Source of the DNA: an uncultured bacterium | GTDB taxonomy: Bacteria > Cyanobacteriota > Vampirovibrionia > Gastranaerophilales > Gastranaerophilaceae | NCBI GenBank assembly: GCA_900556295.1 | Contig: USOK01000101.1 | Location: 1-6,152 of the forward strand | Direction of reading: 5' to 3' | DNA: 6,152 nt | Shown here: one piece after another, positions 1 through 5,018 of the stretch | Position numbering within the stretch: position 1 is the stretch's first letter | How the letters are laid out: every line of letters begins with the position of its first letter | Notes under the pieces: generated by a model | Seen by the model: only the letters and a program-made list of their open reading frames with translations | Told to the model about the DNA's origin: nothing | Databases searched by the model: none | Made by a program: the position numbers and the translations under genes

Positions 1-920
1 ATAGTTCATTTGCAAGCTGCTGATGACGTAGCGCGGAAAATAAAACCACACAGTAAAGGAGACAAAAACATTAATGGAATAATTATAAATGGATATAAAG
101 TTCATCCATTTGTTGTCCGAAATTTTTTAGCCGCCGTTTATAAATTAAAAAATGAATATTCCATACATATCATTTGCAAGACACAGGGACTGTTAAAATC
201 AACCTATTATCATAGAGTAAAAAGAGTGCCTGAAAAGAAATGGTATGAAATTCGTAACGAAATGCTTTGTCCTAAGATTCTTGCTATATTTAAGGAAAGT
301 AAAGAACGGTTTGGGGCACAGAAGGTATTAATAAAATTAAAACAGCAGGGGCTGCAGGTAAGTATTGATGCTGTTTCAAAAATGATGAAAGAAATGGGAT
401 TGGTGTGCAAACAGAGTCGCATGAAGAAGTACAATACAACCAATAAATGTTCAAAATATCGTAAAAACAGATTGAAAAGAAATTTAAATCCGAATCTTCC
501 TAATACATTTTGGGTAAGTGACATAACCTATATGTTAACCAGTGATGGTGATTGCTATATTTGTGTTATTATGGATTTGTTTTCAAGAAAAATAATTGCT
601 TATAGTGTATCTGAAGGAAACGATACGGATCTTGTCCTGACAGCATTTAACAAAGCATTTTTAGAACGAGGAAAACCAGAAAATTTAATCTTTCATTCCG
701 ATCAGGGAACGCAGTATACGTCGTATAAATGCAGATATGCGCTACGTCAAAGTAATGTTCTCCAATCTTTTTCAAAGCTAGGAACACCATATGACAATGC
801 TGTTATGGAGAGATTCATTGGGATAATGAAACATGAAAGTTTATCCCATTGTATTACAAAAATATAGATGAGTTAAGAGAAGGTGTTAAAGAATATATGG
901 AGTTTTTTAATGATATGAGG
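1..920 (+). mobile_element. Remnant of an IS3-family insertion sequence, 3' end missing
   Basis: The segment carries most of an IS3-type OrfB transposase on the plus strand, but the element is not complete. Transposase similarity in the third frame runs as far as an N-D-M-R-P stretch, about 905-919, and stops there. The usual last ~40 residues (the region normally continuing R-P-H... with a conserved L-G-Y-type block) and the right terminal inverted repeat are absent. The sequence then becomes the 3' end of the oppositely oriented radical SAM gene, whose stop codon is at 931-933. The left end and OrfA lie before the window or are lost, so element length and target duplication cannot be judged. 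The right edge at about 920 is inferred from where homology stops. Confidence 0.8.
10..920 (+). pseudogene. IS3-family transposase OrfB, frameshifted and C-terminally truncated
   Basis: This is a DDE-type transposase of the IS3 family, which cuts and joins element ends. Numbering from a possible TTG at 10, residues 75-135 form the helix-turn-helix block (HTH_21 type, with R-F-G-A-Q-K-V) and residues about 165-280 the integrase core. Catalytic residues are visible: D171 (WVSDITY), D231 (FHSDQGTQYTS) and E267 (NAVMERF), with 35 residues between the second D and the E. The frame meets TAG at 865-867, but the expected continuation (K-N-I-D-E-L-R-E-G-V-K-E-Y) resumes in the third frame from about 855. 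This implies a one-base loss near 850-855. That frame reaches D-M-R-P and then runs into unrelated sequence, stopping at 954-956. The frame is open to the window start, so the true N-terminus is unknown; the first ~40 residues do not look like standard OrfB. The gene is very probably inactive. Confidence 0.85.
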
Positions 921-930
921 CCGTTTATAA

Positions 931-2187
931 TTAGCATTCTTTTATCTTATTTTTGATAAAAGTATTTGAAAATTGGCAAAATCCCCCACATTTAATTCCT
1001 TCTGATGAATTGTTAACATCACAATCCTTACAGGTTTCCTGTTTTTTTAAGCGTGAACGCAGGGTAAAATCTAATTCTTGTAATAACATTTCCGGAGTAT
1101 ATTTCTCAATAGGTCCCTTTTTATGCTTACGATCCATATGACAAATTAGTAGACGGCCATTTACATCAATGTTAATCAGTTGTCGAATATCGCAACCATA
1201 ATATTTTGATTCTGGAATTTTGTCAGCTAAATGGACTGTATTATGAAAAACGTGCGGATTATTTTTGTGTTTTTCGTAAATGCGGCGCATATCGACATTT
1301 TGCAATTCGTTGTTAGCAGCAGCTCCGGCAATTATTGTCGGCCGGATAAATAAATTAACTTCAAAGGGTTTTAGGTATTCGACTAATTGGTCAATGCCAG
1401 GTTCATTATCCTGATTAACAGTACATAACAAAGAGCAGTTGATACCATTTTCTTTTAATACCTGAATCCCCTCTATATCTTTAGCAAAAAGTCCCGGACG
1501 TTTTCTGCTTTTGTCGTGTAATTCTCCATATGAGTCAATACTTATAATTACATCACTTGCGCTTTTTAATGAGTTAATGGCTCTTTTATCCAACGAGGAT
1601 AAATACTCACCGTTAGTTACAATCGTGTATAAAAAGTTTTCTTTAGTTACAAAATCACAGAGTTTGGGCAAATCTTTTCTAAGCAATGGTTCTCCACCTA
1701 AAATTTCAAGTCTGGTAATTCCCAGCTTTCTTAAATGCTTGATTCGTTTTTTCAGAATATCCAGAGATGGCGGAGGAGTAGGAATTTCCGCTTTATAACA
1801 AATATCACAATCACACTGGCAAGCGTCGGTAATTTCAATTCTGCCATAATATGGCAAGGCGTTATTTAGACAATGGACTTTTTTAAAAGAATTAGGCCTA
1901 TCGGTTTGTTCTATTAGTTCATGGCTTAATAAATTCTGAACGACAGACCGCGGCATTCCATTCAACGTGAAAGTCGGTTGTTGAAGAAGCTCAACCATTT
2001 CATTGTCTAAAAATAAAACACTATTTATTGTTTTTCCTGAAATTGCAAGAGTTCCATTGGGGGATATGCGTAATAAGCTATTTTTCATAATAGAATATGT
2101 TTCAGTTCCCAAATAAGCGGAGGTGTCTTCTGTAATTAGTTCTTTTTTACATGGAACTGTACGGCTAAATAAGTTTGTTGCTTGCAT
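931..2187 (-). CDS. Radical SAM/SPASM domain enzyme, peptide-maturase-like
   Basis: This 418-residue protein should bind a [4Fe-4S] cluster and cleave S-adenosylmethionine to a 5'-deoxyadenosyl radical. The cluster motif C123-x3-C127-x2-C130 is followed by Y131, and the SAM-binding GGEP sits at 164-167. A C-terminal SPASM-type region has C332-x11-G344-x4-C349, then C386-x2-C389, C400-x3-C404 and a terminal C418. It probably ligates auxiliary clusters. Residues about 35-100 look like a small winged-helix, PqqD/RRE-like module, as in RiPP maturases, but this part is a weak call. The ATG at 2187 is supported by AAAGGA (2195-2200) seven bases upstream. The last cysteine is the last residue, so the gene appears complete although IS debris begins about 10 bases beyond its stop. 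It diverges from the kinase-HIT-AlaRS-like operon across a shared control region. The substrate is unknown; anaerobic sulfatase-maturase or quinohemoprotein-maturase relatives are alternatives. Confidence 0.88.
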   Translation of the reverse strand: MQATNLFSRTVPCKKELITEDTSAYLGTETYSIMKNSLLRISPNGTLAISGKTINSVLFLDNEMVELLQQPTFTLNGMPRSVVQNLLSHELIEQTDRPNSFKKVHCLNNALPYYGRIEITDACQCDCDICYKAEIPTPPPSLDILKKRIKHLRKLGITRLEILGGEPLLRKDLPKLCDFVTKENFLYTIVTNGEYLSSLDKRAINSLKSASDVIISIDSYGELHDKSRKRPGLFAKDIEGIQVLKENGINCSLLCTVNQDNEPGIDQLVEYLKPFEVNLFIRPTIIAGAAANNELQNVDMRRIYEKHKNNPHVFHNTVHLADKIPESKYYGCDIRQLINIDVNGRLLICHMDRKHKKGPIEKYTPEMLLQELDFTLRSRLKKQETCKDCDVNNSSEGIKCGGFCQFSNTFIKNKIKEC

Positions 2188-2230
2188 TTTTTTATCCTTT
2201 GAACTGGTGATTTTTAATGGAAAACAAGTA

Positions 2231-2258
2231 ATAATAACATTTTTATCGGGAAAGTCAA
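2231..2258 (-). promoter_or_regulatory. Predicted promoter of the radical SAM gene
   Basis: Read on the minus strand, TTGACT (complement of 2253-2258) is separated by 16 bases from TATTAT (complement of 2231-2236). A TGT lies directly before the -10, giving an extended -10 element. Transcription would start near 2224, leaving a leader of roughly 37 bases before the ATG at 2187. This is a good sigma-A consensus match, but it has not been tested. Confidence 0.55.
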
Positions 2259-2264
2259 TATTTT

Positions 2265-2280
2265 GTCAAAAAATGTTGAC
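2265..2280. repeat. Inverted repeat GTCAA-N6-TTGAC between the divergent promoters
   Basis: GTCAA (2265-2269) and TTGAC (2276-2280) are perfect inverted copies with a six-base spacer. The right arm is the -35 box of the plus-strand promoter. A further GTCAA (2254-2258) overlaps the -35 of the minus-strand promoter. A protein bound here could control both directions, though part of the symmetry follows simply from having two opposed TTGAC boxes. Confidence 0.35.
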
Positions 2281-2304
2281 TATATTAAAGGTTAATGATA
2301 TATT
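2276..2304 (+). promoter_or_regulatory. Predicted strong promoter of the kinase-HIT-AlaRS-like operon
   Basis: TTGACT (2276-2281) is followed after exactly 17 bases by TATATT (2299-2304). A TGA at 2296-2298 directly precedes it and makes an extended -10. Transcription would start near 2311 and give a leader of about 135 bases before the ATG at 2447. No comparably good promoter is seen closer to the gene. Confidence 0.65.
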
Positions 2305-2307
2305 AAC
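2291..2307. repeat. Operator-like palindrome GTTAAT-N5-ATTAAC over the -10 box
   Basis: GTTAAT (2291-2296) and ATTAAC (2302-2307) form a perfect six-base inverted repeat with a five-base spacer. It covers the whole -10 element of the operon promoter. This is the placement expected of a repressor operator. No regulator gene lies in the window, so the binding protein is unknown. Confidence 0.4.
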
Positions 2308-2347
2308 GACCGATAATAGTCAAAAGACGCGGAAAATAAGACAATCA

Positions 2348-2384
2348 AAGGAAACAGTTTTGATAAGAATCAGGTTGTTTCCTT
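2348..2384 (+). promoter_or_regulatory. Hairpin in the operon leader
   Basis: AAGGAAACA (2348-2356) and TGTTTCCTT (2376-2384) are perfectly complementary over nine bases with a 19-base loop. The left arm contains most of the AAAGGA (2347-2352) that could serve as ribosome binding site for the small ORF starting at 2360, so folding would hide it. No U-tract follows, so it is not an intrinsic terminator. A role in translational control or mRNA stability is inferred. Confidence 0.4.
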
Positions 2385-2404
2385 GTGCGTTTTGTCAATG
2401 TTAA
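2360..2404 (+). CDS. Possible 14-residue leader peptide, cysteine-rich
   Basis: TTG at 2360 lies seven bases after AAAGGA (2347-2352) and opens a frame encoding MIRIRLFPCAFCQC, ending at TAA 2402-2404. It lies entirely within the predicted leader transcript of the operon. Three cysteines in the last six residues are notable beside a radical SAM/SPASM enzyme, which in some families forms thioether links on cysteines. Against it: the start is not ATG, the frame is short, and such ORFs arise by chance in AT-rich leaders. It could be a regulatory leader peptide, a precursor, or nothing. Confidence 0.2.
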   Translation: MIRIRLFPCAFCQC

Positions 2405-2445
2405 GTCGATTGGTTGCCGCAAAGTTAATTTTGCATAAAGGTTAA
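2398..2445 (+). CDS. Possible 15-residue peptide immediately before the kinase gene
   Basis: ATG at 2398 encodes MLSRLVAAKLILHKG, and its TAA (2443-2445) is one base from the ATG of the next gene at 2447. Its start overlaps the stop of the preceding 14-residue frame, so the two small frames and the kinase could be translationally coupled in a chain. There is no convincing ribosome binding site for direct initiation. The composition is basic and hydrophobic. This is a candidate only, and chance is a serious alternative. Confidence 0.2.
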   Translation: MLSRLVAAKLILHKG

Positions 2446-2446
2446 A

Positions 2447-3052
2447 ATGAGGAATACAATCATTTATTTAATTGGAGGTCCTGGCGTGGGAAAGCAAACC
2501 ATTGCAAAGGAAATTCAGAAAAAACAATCATTCACGTTAGTTGACAATCATTCGTATACAAATGCGATTTTTTCAGTATCAAAAAATTATTCCCATCCCA
2601 AACATGAAGAATATCGGCTAAAGGTGCGTAATATTGTTCTTGAAGCCATGGGTGAAATTTGTCCTAAAGGTGAATCTTTTATATTTACAAATGTAATTTC
2701 CCTAGGGGAAGAAAATTCATATTATAAACCTGTCGAAAAGCTTGCCAATACACGGCAGGCTTTATTCGTTCCTGTGATGTTACTGTGTGATGTAAACGAG
2801 AACAAGAAAAGAATCGCCAACCCTTTTCGGAAAAAATTTTTAAAAACAATAAATCCGGATGTAGTTCAGCAAATTACAAGCTTAGGGTTGCCGGAGATAG
2901 AACATCCAAATCTTTTACGCTTAGATGTAACTAAGCTGTCAGCAACAGAAGCTGCTTTCCAAATTATAAAACATGCTAATCATGTTCGTAAAAAACAAAA
3001 TGGTTATTATATGAAATTCTCAAAAAACGCCAATGGAGGGGCGAGTTTATGA
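2447..3052 (+). CDS. P-loop kinase-like protein (AAA/shikimate-kinase-like nucleotide-binding fold)
   Basis: A 201-residue P-loop NTPase, probably a small-molecule or nucleotide kinase. The N-terminus forms strand beta-1 followed by the Walker A loop G10-x4-G15-K16-Q17-T18. The usual S/T after the lysine is glutamine, with threonine next, an arrangement like the GVGKLT loop of a family of small bacterial kinases. A D-N-H at 33-35 matches the substrate-side N-H of that family. Residues about 119-138 (KRIANPFRKKF) look like an arginine-rich lid that would contact phosphates. The ATG is supported by AAAGG (2437-2441) five bases upstream. It is the first gene of the operon and overlaps the HIT gene by four bases (ATGA, 3049-3052), so the two are probably translated together. 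The phosphate acceptor cannot be told from sequence. The C-terminal ~25 residues are basic and polar. Confidence 0.75.
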   Translation: MRNTIIYLIGGPGVGKQTIAKEIQKKQSFTLVDNHSYTNAIFSVSKNYSHPKHEEYRLKVRNIVLEAMGEICPKGESFIFTNVISLGEENSYYKPVEKLANTRQALFVPVMLLCDVNENKKRIANPFRKKFLKTINPDVVQQITSLGLPEIEHPNLLRLDVTKLSATEAAFQIIKHANHVRKKQNGYYMKFSKNANGGASL

Positions 3053-3861
3053 TAAAAAATTGCGTTTTATGTGATGGTTTGAAAGATGAATTTCAAAATA
3101 TCAAAGAGCAATATCCAGAATTACAGAGTAATGTAACTTTATTTGAAACCAAGAGCTTTAAGGTTATTCCAGATAAATTTCCGATTGCTCCCAATCATAT
3201 TATTATTCTCCCTAAAGAACATATTAACACATTTGCAGAATTTAATGACGCTCAAGGACGAGAAATAGGTTATATATTGGATCGTTTGGAGAATACAACA
3301 AAATCAGAAAATTTTATTATGTTTGAACATGGAACAAGTAAGGCGGAAGAATTAAATACACCGCCACATATTAAATCAATATTTCATGCCCATTTACATT
3401 TTATTCCAAATGTTAAATGCGATACAGATGATATGGATAACTTTTTCAAACAAAAGAATGTTCAGTTGCTTGATTATAACGGATCATCGCGAAATATTTC
3501 AGAATTTGAAACTCAATATTCTGGGAATCGTAATTTAGTAGATTTCATTAAAGATAACGTCATATATGAAGATTCTGCCCGTACTTCGGTTGAATCTTAT
3601 TTCTATCTAAAAAGTTCAGATAATACGCAGCTATTCTTCCCGGAAAGGCTGGTAACACCAAGAATCCCATCTCAATTCCTGCGTGAAGCTTTAAGTGAAC
3701 AGTGCGAAACACCGGAATGGAATTGGAAAATTGGCATGACAGCAGAAGGACGTCAAAAGTACGGAACAAGAATTGTCCAAATGGCTAAACTGTTCAAGCA
3801 GCATGAGCATAATAACATCTTAGTAATGGCCCAATTCAAGTCGGGTTACGGTAAAAGATAG
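3049..3861 (+). CDS. HIT-family protein with a C-terminal extension
   Basis: A 270-residue histidine-triad protein. HIT enzymes act on alpha-phosphates of nucleotides, cleaving phosphoramidates or dinucleoside polyphosphates, or transferring nucleotides through a histidine-NMP intermediate. The triad H113-A-H115-L-H117-F-I is complete. Other family features are C5-x2-C8, P-N-H-I-I-I-L-P-K-E-H (48-58) and an F-E-H-G segment (92-95). Classical Hint proteins are 110-150 residues, so about 150 residues are extra. That extension has a P-S-Q-F-L-R-E block (207-213) and W-N-W-K (224-227) that look conserved, and no fold is recognised. The start at 3049 is backed by GGAGGGG (3035-3041) seven bases upstream, the strongest ribosome site in the operon. 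Its stop (3859-3861) overlaps the Shine-Dalgarno of the AlaRS-like gene. Phosphoramidase, Ap4A-type hydrolase or nucleotidyltransferase activity are all possible. Confidence 0.85.
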   Translation: MIKNCVLCDGLKDEFQNIKEQYPELQSNVTLFETKSFKVIPDKFPIAPNHIIILPKEHINTFAEFNDAQGREIGYILDRLENTTKSENFIMFEHGTSKAEELNTPPHIKSIFHAHLHFIPNVKCDTDDMDNFFKQKNVQLLDYNGSSRNISEFETQYSGNRNLVDFIKDNVIYEDSARTSVESYFYLKSSDNTQLFFPERLVTPRIPSQFLREALSEQCETPEWNWKIGMTAEGRQKYGTRIVQMAKLFKQHEHNNILVMAQFKSGYGKR

Positions 3862-3870
3862 GATAAAAAA

Positions 3871-4983
3871 ATGAAAATAAAAGATATGCCAGATTTCAAC
3901 AGGAAAGAAAGTCATTTTCATATGCAAAATATGATTGACGGTTTTCTAACCTATTTTCAGGACCGTTCTTGTATAAAACATGACCCTGTTAAAATATCGT
4001 CCGGAATAGACCCATCTGTTCGTTTTATTGGTTCGCACATCAGTGTTTTAAAGCCTTATTTTTTGAATGACAGTATTCCTGCTGGCGGTTATGTTATGTC
4101 GCAGCCCTGTATTCGTACTCGAAATTTAAAAAATTATGAAAATGATGATTTTTATCCGAATTGGGGATCGTATTTTCCAAGTCTTGGAATACTGACTAAG
4201 CCAGAGAGGCTGGAAGATATTACAAAACAGACTTATAGCTTTATCCAAGAGCAATGGAATATTGATCCTCACGATATAAAAATTCGTATTAGTGCCAGAG
4301 ATGCTGATTTGATGGATTTGGCTCATAGTATGTTTAAATCTGAAATGTTTGAAATAGACACCATGCAGCCTAAATATTATCGTCATAAACTTGGTATTGA
4401 TGGTGTTTGGGGACGCAATTTTAATCTCGCTTTGCGTGATTATGGAAAAAATACGTTTTCAGATATTGGAAATGTTATTATTTTGGAAAATCAGGATAAG
4501 CAGCTCGGAATAGAGATTGCTTTAGGAAGCTCTACAGTACTAAAACAGATTTATGGATTAAATCATGTTATGGATTGCCACCCCGTCTTAGGATTAGATA
4601 AATACATTCAAAATCCTAATATCCGAGTAAAAATGGAAGACACGATCGTAACGAGCATAGCTTTATATAATGATGGATTGGAACCGTCTAATAAGGGCAA
4701 CACCAATCGTCTAATGAAAAAATATCTTGAGATAATGAAAGCGTGTGCCGATAAAACCAATCTTCCCAAAGAGGTGTTAAGAAAGACACTACATCAATAC
4801 GAATTATTAGAGTACGGATCTAATAAAGGAGAGTATACTCAAAAAATTATGGACTTTATATGTCCAACATCTCAAAATCAAAAGTCCAATACAGAAGTTA
4901 TAGAAAACCAACAAAAACAAACAGGGGAGAACTCTTCCAATTCAATAATCTTTACATTAACACAAAATAAATTATCGAGATAA
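3871..4983 (+). CDS. Alanyl-tRNA synthetase-like protein, catalytic core plus helical domain only
   Basis: A 370-residue class II synthetase paralog of the AlaRS type. Residues 25-65 correspond to motif 1 (GIDPSVRFIGSH, then K-P-Y-F-L), and 77-88 to motif 2 (SQPCIRTRNLKN, keeping R82 and R84). Residues 178-204 parallel the AlaRS stretch ending in the E-I-W-N-L-V-F segment. Residues 258-290 (NDGLEPSNKGNTNRLMKK) closely match the tRNA-contacting helical domain (ADG-x-PSNEGRGYVLRR). The motif 3 position reads IEIALGSSTVLKQI where AlaRS has G-x-G-x-E-R, so the ATP-binding arginine seems to be lost. AlaRS is about 870 residues, and the editing and C-Ala domains are absent. The last ~40 residues are a polar, low-complexity tail. 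ATG 3871 is served by AGGA (3860-3863). It may activate or transfer an amino acid in a specialised pathway, but aminoacylation of tRNA is doubtful. It is not the cell's housekeeping AlaRS. Confidence 0.85.
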   Translation: MKIKDMPDFNRKESHFHMQNMIDGFLTYFQDRSCIKHDPVKISSGIDPSVRFIGSHISVLKPYFLNDSIPAGGYVMSQPCIRTRNLKNYENDDFYPNWGSYFPSLGILTKPERLEDITKQTYSFIQEQWNIDPHDIKIRISARDADLMDLAHSMFKSEMFEIDTMQPKYYRHKLGIDGVWGRNFNLALRDYGKNTFSDIGNVIILENQDKQLGIEIALGSSTVLKQIYGLNHVMDCHPVLGLDKYIQNPNIRVKMEDTIVTSIALYNDGLEPSNKGNTNRLMKKYLEIMKACADKTNLPKEVLRKTLHQYELLEYGSNKGEYTQKIMDFICPTSQNQKSNTEVIENQQKQTGENSSNSIIFTLTQNKLSR

Positions 4984-5018
4984 AAATAGCGGGAAGTAAA
5001 CTTCCCGCTATTTTTTTT
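4984..5018. terminator. Bidirectional intrinsic terminator between convergent genes
   Basis: AAATAGCGGGAAG (4984-4996) pairs perfectly with CTTCCCGCTATTT (5001-5013) around a four-base TAAA loop. It has a T-run to 5018 on the plus strand and an A-run from 4982 that becomes the U-tract on the minus strand. It can stop transcription from both sides. The stop codons of both flanking genes (4981-4983 plus; 5017-5019 minus) touch or lie inside the A/T tails. Confidence 0.93.

Noticed and set aside
210..524. Minus-strand reading frames opposite the transposase (210-524), HIT (3560-3769) and AlaRS-like (4126-4386, 4878-5132) genes
   Set aside because: Their translations show no recognisable motifs and they mirror strongly supported coding sequence on the other strand.
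938..961. Hairpin CTTTTATC ... GATAAAAG as terminator of the radical SAM gene
   Set aside because: It is AT-rich with an eight-base loop, lies inside the coding sequence before the stop codon, and has no U-tract in the direction of transcription.
953..1141. Plus-strand reading frames within 953-2404 as genes
   Set aside because: They lie antisense to the well-supported radical SAM gene, lack family motifs, and have no convincing ribosome sites.
2210..2245. Eight-codon minus-strand frame MLLLLVFH upstream of the radical SAM gene as a precursor peptide
   Set aside because: Its start overlaps the predicted -10 box, so it would not be transcribed, and it has no ribosome binding site.
2398..2445. 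T-box riboswitch before an AlaRS-like operon (TGGTTGCCGC at 2410-2420 loosely recalls TGGNACCGC)
   Set aside because: The core has an extra base and mismatches, the leader is only about 135 bases, and no terminator/antiterminator pair or specifier stem is visible.
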